A stretch of 64,000 bases of DNA from an uncultured Alistipes sp. GTDB taxonomy: Bacteria > Bacteroidota > Bacteroidia > Bacteroidales > Rikenellaceae. The stretch lies in the NCBI RefSeq assembly GCF_963931675.1, contig NZ_OZ007039.1, positions 653,657-717,656 on the forward strand, read 5' to 3'. Numbering within the stretch: the first letter of the stretch is position 1; every line of letters starts with the position of its first letter. The translations under genes and the position numbers were made by a program. Below are positions 1-8,254 of this stretch, piece after piece. Below the pieces are notes generated by a model. That model was not told the DNA's origin and searched no databases. It saw only the letters and a program-made list of their open reading frames with translations.

Positions 1-10
1 CGGCGTGGTT

Positions 11-241
11 ATGAGTAACTTGCCGGAAGCCTTTACCCTTCAAATTCCGATTTTCAAAGGTATGCCGGCGGAAACTATCGAAGTGGAATTTTACGCTTCG
101 GTAAACGGCCGCGACGTAACCCTGCAACTTGTAAGCCCCGGAGCGTGCCAGCTTTTGGAAGACCTGCGCGACCGAATTATAGACGTGCAGGTAGCCCGCA
201 TTCGGGAACTAAGCCCCGAAATTGCGATTATCGAGCAATAG
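11..241 (+). CDS. Small phage protein of unknown function
   Basis: About 76 residues from the ATG at 11. The frame is open to the left edge and a GTG at 5 is also in frame, so the true start may be outside the window. I do not recognise it. The N-terminal half looks beta-rich and the C-terminal half is a charged helix (LLEDLRDRIIDVQVARIREL). It ends just before a strong hairpin and precedes the replication genes, so it is probably the last gene of an upstream early operon. Confidence 0.55.
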   Translation: MSNLPEAFTLQIPIFKGMPAETIEVEFYASVNGRDVTLQLVSPGACQLLEDLRDRIIDVQVARIRELSPEIAIIEQ

Positions 242-253
242 CAGTATTAACCC

Positions 254-287
254 AGCTACCCCGGTTTCCGGGCCGGGGTAGCTTTTC
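254..287 (+). terminator. Rho-independent terminator
   Basis: Left arm AGCTACCCCGG (254-264) pairs perfectly with CCGGGGTAGCT (273-283) across an 8-nt loop and is followed by a short T run. It separates the first small gene from the replication block starting at 300. Confidence 0.75.
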
Positions 288-299
288 AAAAGTAACAAA

Positions 300-1022
300 A
301 TGGCAAAAAGATTTATAGATACCGACCTATTTAAGAAACGATTTATAAGGGACTTACCGCCCGCTTATAAATTGCTTTGGGTGTACCTTTTTTGCGAGTG
401 CGACAACGCCGGAATATGGGAAGTGGACTTAGAGGTAGCCGGGCTTTATTGCGGCGAAACGTACGACTTAGAGGATTTCGAAAAAGCCTTTGCCGGAAGA
501 ATCCATTTCTTCAATAACGGAAGCAAAGCGTTTTTACCCGAATTTATCATATTTCAGTACGGCGTGGTATCGAACTTAAACCCTACGAACAACGCGCATA
601 AATCGGTATTGCAAAAACTTGAAAAATACGACCTTATACGGGTATTGAACGAAGGTATTACCCAGCCACCGCAAGGGCCGACGTTAGGAGCTGGCAAGCC
701 CCAAGGCAGGAGCAAGGCAGCCCCTAAAATGAAAGGCGGTAAAATCTTTCAGAAGCCCACCTTAGAAGAAGTTACGGCGTATTGCCAAGAACGAGGTAAC
801 GACGTAGACCCGCAAGCGTGGATAGATTACTATACTTCGAACGGTTGGAAGGTGGGCCGTAACTGTATGAAGGATTGGAAAGCGGCGGTTAGAACTTGGG
901 AGCGTAACGAAATAGGTAATAATGGAAATGGACGAAAAGGACAGCAGACAGGGGCCGCAACGGGTGGACTTAACCCGGTTCCGGGCGGTACTTCAAAGAA
1001 AGGCTTTACCGGAACGCTTTAA
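300..1022 (+). CDS. Phage replication initiator (replisome organizer-like)
   Basis: 240 residues. The N-terminal ~115 residues look like the winged-helix domain of Bacteroidales phage and plasmid replication initiators (KRFIDTDLFKKRFIRDLP, then an aromatic helix, then VVSNLNPTNNAHKSVL). A Gly/Pro/Lys linker follows at ~120-150. The C-terminal ~60 residues (VTAYCQERG, WIDYYTSNGWKVG, WKAAVRTWERN) match the conserved tail of phage replisome organizers. It probably binds the phage origin and recruits the helicase loader encoded next, whose reading frame overlaps this one by about 100 nt. The linker DNA (702-720) carries two copies of CAAGGCAG, also found in the 17-kb intergenic island, so the origin could lie inside the gene as in lambda O (inference). 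Confidence 0.75.
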   Translation: MAKRFIDTDLFKKRFIRDLPPAYKLLWVYLFCECDNAGIWEVDLEVAGLYCGETYDLEDFEKAFAGRIHFFNNGSKAFLPEFIIFQYGVVSNLNPTNNAHKSVLQKLEKYDLIRVLNEGITQPPQGPTLGAGKPQGRSKAAPKMKGGKIFQKPTLEEVTAYCQERGNDVDPQAWIDYYTSNGWKVGRNCMKDWKAAVRTWERNEIGNNGNGRKGQQTGAATGGLNPVPGGTSKKGFTGTL

Positions 1023-1599
1023 GGTTGATAAGTACCCCGAAGACGTGCCGGCAATGTTGCGGGAATGTTATATAGCCGAAGTTATGCGGCGGCGTATGCA
1101 GTTCATCGACGACGAAGCGACCCAAAGCCATATAGAAAAGGCGGCAAAATGGCTTACCGGTAATTGCAAACCGGGGCTTCTGTTATTCGGAACGGTAGGT
1201 AACGGTAAAAGCACCTTAGCCCGCGCGATAGGTAGCCTTATCGGGATTTTGTACGAAAGTGCATATTTTGACCAACGAAAGACGGTTAGGACGGTATCGG
1301 CCTTAGAACTTGCAGACATAGCAAAGAATGAACCGGAACGCTTTAACGGCATTAAGAAAGCCGAGCTATTAGCTATTGACGACGTAGGTACGGAACCTTC
1401 CGTAGTGAAGGTTTGGGGAAATGAAATTAGCCCCTTTGTCGATACGATTTACTACCGGTATGACCGGCAGCTATTTACAATTATGACCAGCAACCTAAAT
1501 GCGGAAGACTTGGCGAACAAATACGGCGAACGTATTGCCGACCGATTTACGGAAATGTTCGATAGAATCCCGTTTATAAACCATTCTTATAGAAAATAA
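922..1599 (+). CDS. DnaC-like helicase loader ATPase
   Basis: 225 residues. An AAA+ core is visible: Walker A GTVGNGKS, Walker B LLAIDDVG, sensor-1 like IMTSNL and an arginine-rich end (GERIADRFTEMFDRIPF). This is the arrangement of DnaC/IstB-type loaders that place the replicative helicase at the phage origin. The start at 922 overlaps the initiator gene by about 100 nt, which is long. A start at the internal Met near 1054 would leave the ATPase domain intact but remove an N-terminal segment that could contact the helicase. I keep the long form because the extra residues read like normal protein. Function is certain at family level; the start is not. Confidence 0.75.
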   Translation: MEMDEKDSRQGPQRVDLTRFRAVLQRKALPERFKVDKYPEDVPAMLRECYIAEVMRRRMQFIDDEATQSHIEKAAKWLTGNCKPGLLLFGTVGNGKSTLARAIGSLIGILYESAYFDQRKTVRTVSALELADIAKNEPERFNGIKKAELLAIDDVGTEPSVVKVWGNEISPFVDTIYYRYDRQLFTIMTSNLNAEDLANKYGERIADRFTEMFDRIPFINHSYRK

Positions 1600-1607
1600 T
1601 AGCCAAC

Positions 1608-2183
1608 ATGGAAAAGATATACATTTCGGGACAGATAAGCGGCCAGCCAATAGAAGAAGTAGCGGCCAAATTTGAAGCGGCGGAAACCATGTTAAAAGCC
1701 CAAGGTTACGAGGTGGTAAACCCGCTTAAAAACGGTATTCCGGCTAATGCCTCTTGGGAAGTTCACGTAGCTATGGACGTACTTCTACTTATGGGGTGCA
1801 AGGCTATCTATTTGTTGCCCGATTGGGGATTTTCCAAAGGGGCTACACTTGAAAATAATTTAGCCGAATTGACAGGTAAGACAATTATTTACGAAGAAGT
1901 ACCGACCTTTCAGAACATAAAGCAGGCAATAGCCGAAGGCATGGGCGTTGCCTTCTACGATATTGTAGGCGAAAGTCGAGAGCAAAAGCACGTCTTTGCC
2001 CGCATGATTTTCGCCCAGCTATGCCGTGAAGAAGGGGCGACGGTAGTAAAGATTGCAAAGGAGATGAAACGGAACCACGCTACTATTATCTACTACCTCA
2101 GAAAATACCCGGACGATTACCAATATACCTCCGAATTTAGGGGTTATGTAAACGCAGTGAAAGCCCACCTATCAAAAGACTAA
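1608..2183 (+). CDS. DUF4406 (nucleoside deoxyribosyltransferase-like) protein with DnaA-type DNA-binding tail
   Basis: 191 residues in two parts. Residues 1-100 match DUF4406: MEKIYISGQISG at the start, then an alternating beta/alpha fold with VNP and LPDWGFSKGATLE motifs as in nucleoside 2-deoxyribosyltransferase-like folds. Residues ~115-190 resemble the C-terminal helix-turn-helix of DnaA, including RNHATIIYYLRKY, close to the DnaA signature around its DNA-contacting R-x-H-x-T. The fusion suggests a DNA-binding regulator or origin factor that senses a nucleotide-like ligand, but that is inference. It lies 8 nt after the helicase loader and just before the palindrome at 2196, so it ends the first transcription block. 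Confidence 0.65.
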   Translation: MEKIYISGQISGQPIEEVAAKFEAAETMLKAQGYEVVNPLKNGIPANASWEVHVAMDVLLLMGCKAIYLLPDWGFSKGATLENNLAELTGKTIIYEEVPTFQNIKQAIAEGMGVAFYDIVGESREQKHVFARMIFAQLCREEGATVVKIAKEMKRNHATIIYYLRKYPDDYQYTSEFRGYVNAVKAHLSKD

Positions 2184-2195
2184 TTTTCCGCGAAA

Positions 2196-2213
2196 GCGTA
2201 TTACTATAATGCG
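2196..2213 (+). promoter_or_regulatory. Palindromic phage operator/promoter element, copy A
   Basis: GCGTATTA-CTA-TAATGCG, an 8-3-7 inverted repeat with one imperfection. It ends 2 nt before the methyltransferase start codon. Three further copies (8182, 18013, 31743) lie upstream of other phage transcription units. This copy is the least perfect and the closest to its gene, so it may act as an operator or a promoter giving a near-leaderless message. Confidence 0.55.
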
Positions 2214-2215
2214 AA

Positions 2216-3841
2216 ATGGACGATATTAGATTACTATATATAGACTTGTTTTGCGGTGCCGGTGGAACGAGTACAGGCGTAGAGAAAGCCAACTATAAGG
2301 GGCGTAAATGCGCGAAGGTTATAGCTTGCGTAAACCACGACGCGAACGCCATAGCGAGCCACGCGGCCAACCACCCCGAAGCGCAGCACTATACGGAAGA
2401 TATGCGAACTTTGGACTTATGCCCATTGAAAGAACATACGGCCGAAATGCGCCAAATGTACCCTATGGCGAAAATTGTACTTTGGGCTTCACTTGAATGT
2501 ACCAATTTCAGCCGTGCCAAAGGCGGCCAGCCTCGCGACGCAGATAGCCGCACCCTTGCCGAACATTTGTTTAGGTATATAGAAGCCCTTGCCCCCGATT
2601 ATATCCAAATCGAGAACGTAGAAGAATTTATGAGCTGGGGCGATTTGGACGAAAACGGAAAACCGATTAGCAGGGATAAAGGGCGGCTTTATACCAATTG
2701 GGTAGATAACGTAAAAGCCTACGGGTACAAGTTCGACCATAGAATACTTAACGCGGCGGATTATGGGGCATATACCAGCCGAAAGCGTTTCTTCGGGATA
2801 TTTGCCAAACCGTACCTACCTATCGTATGGCCGAAGCCTACCCACTCAAAGACCGGGGGCGGCGACCTTTTCGGCAGCTTGGCGAAGTGGAAACCCGTAA
2901 AGGAAGTTTTGGACTTTGCCGATGAAGGGGAAAGTATCTTTAATCGTAAAAAACCGCTTTCGCCTAAGACCTTGGAACGCATATACGCGGGCCTTATAAA
3001 GTTCGTAGCAGGCGGGAAGGATTCGTTTTTGATTAAATATAATTCAGTCAATAAGAAGACGGGTAAGCATATCCCGCCTTCGATAGATGAACCATGCCCT
3101 ACCGTAGCTTGCCAAAACAGGTTAGGAATAGCGAACATTCATTTTCTCGCAAAGCATTTTAGCGGACACCCGGAAAGTAAGGTTTTCAGCGTAGACAACG
3201 TAGCGGGAACCATTACGACCGTAGACCACCATAGTTTAGTAGGGGCCGAATTTATTTCGGCATATTACGGAAACGGGCATAATCATTCCGTAAATGCGCC
3301 TTCGCCGACCCTTACAACGAAAGATAGGCTTTCGGTAGTAAAACCGCAATTTATAGCGAATAGTTATAGCGGCGGCGGGCAATTATCAAACTTGGATAAG
3401 CCTTGCCCGGCAATAATGACAAACCCAAAGCAAAGCGTAATAGCCTGCAAATGGTACCTTATGAATCCCCTATATTCCAATACCGACGGTTCCGTCGAAA
3501 AGCCGTGTTTTACCCTTATCGCTAAAATGGATAAAAAGCCCCCGTTCCTTATCGCTACGGAGTGCGGCCAATTGGCAATAGAGATTTACGAAACCGATAG
3601 CGGCCCAATGCGGAAAATAAAGGAGTTTATGGCCCTTTACGGTATCGTCGATATAAAAATGCGAATGTTAAAAATTATCGAGTTAAAGCGAATTATGGGA
3701 TTCCCGGAAAACTACACCCTTATAGGGACGCAAGCCGACCAAAAGAAGTTTATCGGCAATGCGGTAGAAGTGAATATAGCCCGTGTTCTTTGCGAAGCCT
3801 TGGTAGAAGAAATAACAACCGAATTACTAAAAGTAGCCTAA
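2216..3841 (+). CDS. DNA cytosine-5 methyltransferase
   Basis: 541 residues, long for the family. Motif I is LYIDLFCGAGGTSTGVEKA (SAM binding), motif VI is IQIENVEEF, motif VIII-like is YGAYTSRKRFFGIF, and the end has motif IX/X (RIMGFPENY, KKFIGNAVEVNIARVL). The catalytic loop reads SLECTNFSRAKGG: the usual Pro-Cys-Gln is replaced by Glu-Cys-Thr while the nucleophilic Cys is kept. The region at ~250-440 is a large target-recognition segment with repeated short beta motifs (ANxxSGGGQLSNLDKPCP type). It probably modifies phage DNA against host restriction. It starts right after palindrome A and is followed 3 nt later by the PAPS-reductase-like gene, so the two are co-expressed. Confidence 0.85.
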   Translation: MDDIRLLYIDLFCGAGGTSTGVEKANYKGRKCAKVIACVNHDANAIASHAANHPEAQHYTEDMRTLDLCPLKEHTAEMRQMYPMAKIVLWASLECTNFSRAKGGQPRDADSRTLAEHLFRYIEALAPDYIQIENVEEFMSWGDLDENGKPISRDKGRLYTNWVDNVKAYGYKFDHRILNAADYGAYTSRKRFFGIFAKPYLPIVWPKPTHSKTGGGDLFGSLAKWKPVKEVLDFADEGESIFNRKKPLSPKTLERIYAGLIKFVAGGKDSFLIKYNSVNKKTGKHIPPSIDEPCPTVACQNRLGIANIHFLAKHFSGHPESKVFSVDNVAGTITTVDHHSLVGAEFISAYYGNGHNHSVNAPSPTLTTKDRLSVVKPQFIANSYSGGGQLSNLDKPCPAIMTNPKQSVIACKWYLMNPLYSNTDGSVEKPCFTLIAKMDKKPPFLIATECGQLAIEIYETDSGPMRKIKEFMALYGIVDIKMRMLKIIELKRIMGFPENYTLIGTQADQKKFIGNAVEVNIARVLCEALVEEITTELLKVA

Positions 3842-3844
3842 GCA

Positions 3845-4792
3845 ATGACAATACAGGAACTAAACACGCGCCAAGGTTGGACGTTAAACCAAAAGATAGA
3901 CCACGCGGTAGGGACGGTAGAAGCCTTCCTTTCCCGTACGGGTAAAGTCCCCTACGTTTCCTTTTCAGGCGGCAAGGATTCTACCGTATTGCTCGACATA
4001 GTGCGGCGGTTTGTCGATAGGGATATAAAAGCGGTCTTTTGCAATACCGGCAACGAGTACCCCGAAATATTCCGCTTCGTCAGAAGCACCGAGAACGTAA
4101 CGATAATACGGCCGGGAATTACGGTAAAGGAAGTTATCGGTAAGTATGGTTTTCCGCTTATATCGAAAGAACAGGCGCACGGCATACGCCAAGCCAAAAC
4201 GACCAAAAGCGAAAAGCTACTTTCTATTCGCCTTCACGGAACAGATAAAACGCGCGGGTACACAAGTGGAAAGATTGCCGACCGTTGGCAGTATCTAATA
4301 AAACAGCCTTTTATGGTTTCGGAACAATGTTGCGAATGCCTAAAAAAACGGCCTTTTGCGAAGTATAATAAGCAGACCGGCGAAGTACCGATATTGGGTA
4401 TTATGGCCGGCGAAAGCGATTTAAGAAAACGGCAGTATATACGGCGGGGCGGTTGCAATTCATTCCAAAATAACCATATAGCAAGTTATCCGATAAGCAT
4501 TTGGACGGACGCGGATATATGGGCTTACTTGCGGAAATTCAAAGTTCCGTACTGCGAACTATACGATAAGGGGCACACCCGAACCGGTTGTATGTTTTGC
4601 GGCTTCGGAGCGCACATAGAAAAAATATCGCGCTTCGAACTATTGTACGACCTACACCCCAAAGCCTATAACGTCTTTATGAACTACCAAAACAACGGTT
4701 ATACTTACCGGGAAGCCTTACGCGCTATTGGGGTTCAGCTACCGGACGAAACGCCGCGATTATTCACAAGTAAAGATTTTCAAACCAAATAA
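3845..4792 (+). CDS. PAPS reductase/ATP pyrophosphatase-family protein
   Basis: 315 residues. The PP-loop motif VSFSGGKDSTVLLDIV at ~38-53 and CNTGNEYPEIFRFV define the adenosine phosphosulfate reductase/N-type ATP pyrophosphatase fold. Cysteine clusters EQCCECLKKRPF (mid-protein) and RTGCMFCGFG (~245) could bind an Fe-S cluster or zinc. Such proteins are common in phages, and members include sulfur-transfer enzymes such as DndC. Its tight linkage to the C5 methyltransferase makes a role in DNA or nucleotide modification attractive but unproven; no other dnd genes are in the window. The stop is followed after 10 nt by ssb. Confidence 0.75.
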   Translation: MTIQELNTRQGWTLNQKIDHAVGTVEAFLSRTGKVPYVSFSGGKDSTVLLDIVRRFVDRDIKAVFCNTGNEYPEIFRFVRSTENVTIIRPGITVKEVIGKYGFPLISKEQAHGIRQAKTTKSEKLLSIRLHGTDKTRGYTSGKIADRWQYLIKQPFMVSEQCCECLKKRPFAKYNKQTGEVPILGIMAGESDLRKRQYIRRGGCNSFQNNHIASYPISIWTDADIWAYLRKFKVPYCELYDKGHTRTGCMFCGFGAHIEKISRFELLYDLHPKAYNVFMNYQNNGYTYREALRAIGVQLPDETPRLFTSKDFQTK

Positions 4793-4802
4793 TTAAAGCA
4801 AT

Positions 4803-5234
4803 ATGTTAGTATTAGAAGCAATTGGCAACCTCGGAGCGGACGCCATTATTAAAGACCTTAACGGGCAAAAGTACATAGCTTTCAGCGTAGCCCATACCGA
4901 AAGCTATAAAGATTCGCAGGGGCAAAGACACGAACGTACGACTTGGGTAAGCTGCCTTAAATACGGAGAAAGCCCGGTAATTAACTATTTGAAGAAAGGA
5001 ACCCGCGTATTCATTCGCGGCGAACTTTCGGCCAAGGCATACGAAGCCGGCGGAGTATTACAAACTGGTATAAATTGCCGGGTTAGAGAATTGCAGCTTT
5101 TAGGCGGAAACCGGGCCGACCAAACAGAAGTCCCCCAGCAGGCCGTAACGACTTCGGCCGCTGCCCCAACGTATGCGCCGACACAGCCGCCGGCATATCA
5201 GCAACCCGAAGAAGTAGACGATTTACCATTTTAA
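4803..5234 (+). CDS. ssb: Single-stranded DNA-binding protein
   Basis: 143 residues. The OB-fold of SSB occupies residues 1-~100 (HERTTWVSCLKYGESPVINYLKKG, then VFIRGELSAKAYEAGG). A Pro/Gln/Ala-rich flexible linker follows, and the protein ends in the acidic tip EEVDDLPF that recruits replication partners. It coats single-stranded DNA during phage replication. It lies in the replication block between the PAPS-reductase-like gene and a small unknown gene, with short spacers on both sides. Confidence 0.9.
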   Translation: MLVLEAIGNLGADAIIKDLNGQKYIAFSVAHTESYKDSQGQRHERTTWVSCLKYGESPVINYLKKGTRVFIRGELSAKAYEAGGVLQTGINCRVRELQLLGGNRADQTEVPQQAVTTSAAAPTYAPTQPPAYQQPEEVDDLPF

Positions 5235-5245
5235 CAGTTACCGAT

Positions 5246-5539
5246 ATGATAGGAAAGAAATTAAGCCCCGTGCTCGAAGAAATGGAAGCTACCCTTTGGG
5301 AGTACGAAGCATTTAACGGGGCAAAACCGAATTACACCTTAGAAGGGTTCCGGGCTTCTACAAAAATATTTATGAGCGCACTCGTAGATAAGTTTTTCGA
5401 GAAGCAGCAGGCCGAAGGAGTTAGCCAAGAAGACACCTTAAAAGCCGTCGAAAAATTAGGGCAAGACGTTCGGGCCTTGGTCTTTAACGCTACCGGAATA
5501 GATACGCACCTACTTTATAACCGAACAAAAGTTAATTAA
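5246..5539 (+). CDS. Hypothetical phage protein
   Basis: 97 residues, not recognised. It is largely helical and acidic (LEEMEATLWEYEAFNG, MSALVDKFFEKQQAEG, TLKAVEKLGQDVRALVFNA). It follows ssb by 11 nt and precedes the next gene by 2 nt, so it is co-transcribed with the replication block. No catalytic motif is visible. Confidence 0.65.
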   Translation: MIGKKLSPVLEEMEATLWEYEAFNGAKPNYTLEGFRASTKIFMSALVDKFFEKQQAEGVSQEDTLKAVEKLGQDVRALVFNATGIDTHLLYNRTKVN

Positions 5540-5541
5540 CG

Positions 5542-6090
5542 ATGAAAGCAGTAGTAACGCTTGGCAAACACTTCGGCCCGAAGCACCCACGTAAAGGGCA
5601 AGAAACGGGCTTTATAGCCAAAGTAGCCGACGGGCGGAAGGTACACACCTGCCGAAGCAATTACGAGTATTGGCGGGCAAAAATCGAAAAAATAATGGCT
5701 ACGGGTGGAGTTCTTAGCGTCCGCCAATGGAGCGAAAAACCATACCGAAGCCCCCAAGAAGTTATAACCGAGATTCCGGCCGACATTGTCGGCGTACAGA
5801 AATTGGAGTTACGACGGGAAAAGTGCGTAGTAAATCACTACGCGGAAGCACAATTAGACGACAAACCGATAATATCTGTCGTTTATTACGATTATGAAGC
5901 AAAGGTAGACGGCCTCCCCGTCCCCTTGGAGATTTTAGCCGAAAACGACGGGCTTACAGTAGACGATTTTAAGGCATGGTTCGCGCCGGTATTTGACGCT
6001 GCCGAAAAGAAGTACCACGAATTGGCCGGACTCGCTTCTGCGCTTACTCTTGACTTCGCTATTATTCACTTTACAAAAAGGCGGTACTAA
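5542..6090 (+). CDS. Hypothetical phage protein
   Basis: 182 residues, not recognised. Basic N-terminal region (GPKHPRKGQETGFIAKVADG, HTCRSNYEYWRAK), then an alternating beta/alpha section ending in TLDFAIIHFTKRRY. The beginning resembles small beta-barrel nucleic-acid-binding modules but no signature is clear. It starts 2 nt after the preceding gene, and its last base overlaps the start of the zinc-ribbon gene. Confidence 0.65.
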   Translation: MKAVVTLGKHFGPKHPRKGQETGFIAKVADGRKVHTCRSNYEYWRAKIEKIMATGGVLSVRQWSEKPYRSPQEVITEIPADIVGVQKLELRREKCVVNHYAEAQLDDKPIISVVYYDYEAKVDGLPVPLEILAENDGLTVDDFKAWFAPVFDAAEKKYHELAGLASALTLDFAIIHFTKRRY

Positions 6091-6293
6091 TGGGAACACG
6101 AAGCAACAATTTGCCGAGCGGCCTATATAGGGACGACGACGGAAGTATAGGGCTTATAATATGCCCCAAATGCCAGCGCGAAAACTATGCGCTTAATGTA
6201 GCCCTCGGTTATTGTACTTGGTGCGGCTACAACGCGAATAAAGATTATAACATACATAAAAATAAAGACGATGAAAGTAAAGGACATAATTAA
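6090..6293 (+). CDS. Small zinc-ribbon protein
   Basis: 67 residues. Two CxxC knuckles, ICPKCQRE and YCTWCGYN, spaced about 17 residues apart, are typical of a zinc ribbon. The C-terminal tail is Lys/Asp-rich and overlaps the next gene by 23 nt. It is probably a small nucleic-acid- or protein-binding accessory of the replication block; the exact role is unknown. Confidence 0.65.
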   Translation: MGTRSNNLPSGLYRDDDGSIGLIICPKCQRENYALNVALGYCTWCGYNANKDYNIHKNKDDESKGHN

Positions 6294-6573
6294 GGACGAC
6301 AAATTTAACGAGTTCTTAGGCTACGAAAGAGAAGCCTATAACAACCGACCGGCTCCGCAAGAAGGTTACAGGTATCGCCGGACACCGTACGACGCATTGA
6401 AGGACGCAGGGATATTTACGGTAGAAGGTATTAGGGAAACTTTTATAAAGGTTGCGAACCTTGAAAGCGGCCTGCCGAAGTCCCAGCGCGACGCGATAAC
6501 CGGGCTTGTTTTCAGAGTAGCCCAAACGGTAGTAAACTATCGGGCGAAACAAGAAGTAGAAACTAAAAAGTAA
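6271..6573 (+). CDS. Hypothetical phage protein
   Basis: 100 residues, not recognised. Tyr/Arg-rich middle (YERE, QEGYRYRRTPYDALKDAG) and a helical end (DAITGLVFRVAQTVVNYRAK). The 23-nt overlap with the zinc-ribbon gene suggests coupled translation. No domain can be assigned. Confidence 0.6.
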   Translation: MKVKDIIKDDKFNEFLGYEREAYNNRPAPQEGYRYRRTPYDALKDAGIFTVEGIRETFIKVANLESGLPKSQRDAITGLVFRVAQTVVNYRAKQEVETKK

Positions 6574-6577
6574 TGGT

Positions 6578-6778
6578 ATGAACAAAGGGGAAATTACCTA
6601 TACGATAAAGATAAAAAAGCGTACCGGCCTATTTTGGAATACGGTGTTTTGGCTTGTATTCTTTGCGGTCGTGCCGCTTCAATTGATTTGCTTATGGCTT
6701 TCCAAAGGGTTAGCCATTATTTCGGATTTGCTCCGGGAACTTTGTTACCGGGCATGGTTCAAACAAACAACAAAATAA
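6578..6778 (+). CDS. Small membrane protein
   Basis: 66 residues. Short charged N-terminus (KIKKRTG), then one long or two short hydrophobic segments (LFWNTVFWLVFFAVVPLQLI, CLWLSKGLAII), so it is an inner-membrane protein. It is encoded with replication-block genes and not with the lysis genes. Function unknown. Confidence 0.6.
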   Translation: MNKGEITYTIKIKKRTGLFWNTVFWLVFFAVVPLQLICLWLSKGLAIISDLLRELCYRAWFKQTTK

Positions 6779-6782
6779 GTAT

Positions 6783-7346
6783 ATGGGATTCAAAACAATA
6801 AAGCAGCATTACGATATAAAGCATATCGTAGCTATCTATAACGAAGAAAAATACGGCGGGGCTTGTATTTGTATCGGTTCCGGGTATGTTCACGGGCTTA
6901 TAGCCATAAATATAGAAACCGGTAAAGTTTTCTATTCGTCTTTGGTTACGCCCGGCGAGAATAGCGAAATAGGACAGCTTGCCGCCCGTATTAAGGCAGA
7001 CGAAAAAAACGGGGTACTTCGGGCCTTGATTGATGAACCGGACACCTTCGCCCGAAACCTTCCGGTATTCACTATTGACCGGTGGGCGGTAAAGGCCGAA
7101 CTATGCGAGGAATACGGCTGGCCGAATACAACCCATAGCGGCGCGATTATGTACGAAAATACATACTTCCGCACACGGGGCGAAGCATACGCCTACCTTC
7201 TTAAAGAAACGAAAGCCGGGGTTCGGTATTGCCGGTTTTCTGAAAACTTCAAAGAAGGGCTTACCCGTATTGGCTTGGCTATCCGTATCGGATTGCGGGA
7301 AGTATGGTTTTGGGTTGCGGCCCGTACTATTGGCCGTTTCATATAA
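6783..7346 (+). CDS. Hypothetical phage protein
   Basis: 187 residues, not recognised. The N-terminal half is beta-rich with two cysteines in GGACICIGSGYVHG. The end is hydrophobic and helical (IGLAIRIGLREVWFWVAARTIGRFI) and may associate with the membrane. It starts 4 nt after the small membrane protein gene, so the two could act together (inference). Confidence 0.6.
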   Translation: MGFKTIKQHYDIKHIVAIYNEEKYGGACICIGSGYVHGLIAINIETGKVFYSSLVTPGENSEIGQLAARIKADEKNGVLRALIDEPDTFARNLPVFTIDRWAVKAELCEEYGWPNTTHSGAIMYENTYFRTRGEAYAYLLKETKAGVRYCRFSENFKEGLTRIGLAIRIGLREVWFWVAARTIGRFI

Positions 7347-7401
7347 TTAAAATAGCCGAAAAGGTACAACAGTATTTATTAACGGTAAAATACAAATAGG
7401 T

Positions 7402-7788
7402 ATGTTCGACACAGACAAAGTTATAGTAGTTGCCGACGTTACGAAGCTGCCGTATTTATCGGTTGCAAGGTTTTCGGGCGGGTGCCGGATAAATGGCGTA
7501 TTCTACGCTTATGTTCCCCAGCGCGATATTTTGGTACGCGAAGATTGGTTAAAGCTATATTCGGCTATGGATTACAACAAATTTATAGCTGCCGTTAAGA
7601 CCGGAGCCAAACCGAAATTGCCGACTTGCCGGACTTGCAAGCACCGCCAGCGTTGGGAATTGAACGACCATAGTACGAAGATAGTGCAAAGTTGCGCTCT
7701 TCAAAAGAGCCGAAGAACTGGTAACGGATTGAAACGGATAAAGGTAAATAACCCGGCTTGCCACTTGTACGAAAAAGAAACCGAATAA
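7402..7788 (+). CDS. Hypothetical zinc-binding phage protein
   Basis: 128 residues. The C-terminal half contains TCRTCKHRQRWE, then SCAL and ACHLYEKE, a CxxC-type cluster plus two further cysteines and several His, compatible with a zinc site. The N-terminal half is mixed alpha/beta. It is followed after 1 nt by the VRR-NUC nuclease gene. Function unknown. Confidence 0.6.
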   Translation: MFDTDKVIVVADVTKLPYLSVARFSGGCRINGVFYAYVPQRDILVREDWLKLYSAMDYNKFIAAVKTGAKPKLPTCRTCKHRQRWELNDHSTKIVQSCALQKSRRTGNGLKRIKVNNPACHLYEKETE

Positions 7789-7789
7789 T

Positions 7790-8155
7790 ATGCGACATAT
7801 AGAAAGCCAAATACAGAAGGACTGCGTTACTTGGTTCCGGTTGCAGTACCCGAAAATAGGCCGCCTTCTTTTTGCGGTTCCGAACGGCGGGGCGAGGAAT
7901 GCGAAGGAAGCCGCGATTATGAAGGGCGAAGGAGTAACGGCCGGGGTTGCCGACCTTATTCTGCTTTACCCTTCCGGCGGGTTTCATTCCCTTTGTATCG
8001 AGTTTAAGACCCCCAGCAAAAGCAATCGGCAAACACCCATGCAAAAGGAGTGGCAAGCGTTGGCCGAAGCACACGGTAATAAGTACATTGTTTGCCGTTC
8101 CTTAGAAGACTTCCAGCAGGTTATACGGGCATATATCCCCCGTTTATGTTGGTAA
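7790..8155 (+). CDS. VRR-NUC domain nuclease
   Basis: 121 residues, the normal size of a stand-alone phage VRR-NUC domain. The fold's features are all present: IESQIQKDCVTWFR at the start, FAVPNGGARN, GVADLILLYP (catalytic Asp) and LCIEFKTP (E-x-K), then QKEWQALAEAHG. These PD-(D/E)xK enzymes cleave branched or structured DNA and are often used in phage recombination or pre-packaging processing. It is the last gene before palindrome B and so ends the second block. Confidence 0.85.
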   Translation: MRHIESQIQKDCVTWFRLQYPKIGRLLFAVPNGGARNAKEAAIMKGEGVTAGVADLILLYPSGGFHSLCIEFKTPSKSNRQTPMQKEWQALAEAHGNKYIVCRSLEDFQQVIRAYIPRLCW

Positions 8156-8175
8156 CTTTTTAATTATTCTTGGAT

Positions 8176-8214
8176 AAAGAAGCGTATTATAATAATACGC
8201 TTCTTTTATTTTTG
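8176..8214 (+). promoter_or_regulatory. Palindromic phage operator plus -7 box, copy B
   Basis: The core GCGTATTA-TAA-TAATACGC (8182-8200) extends to 14-bp perfect arms (8176-8189 and 8193-8206). It is followed by TATTTTTG (8207-8214), a match to the Bacteroidetes -7 consensus TAnnTTTG. The stem plus T-rich tail may also terminate the upstream block. It lies about 40 nt before the packaging block. Confidence 0.65.
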
Positions 8215-8254
8215 CATAACGCGAATATTTACATACTAATAGACGTACGCAGGT

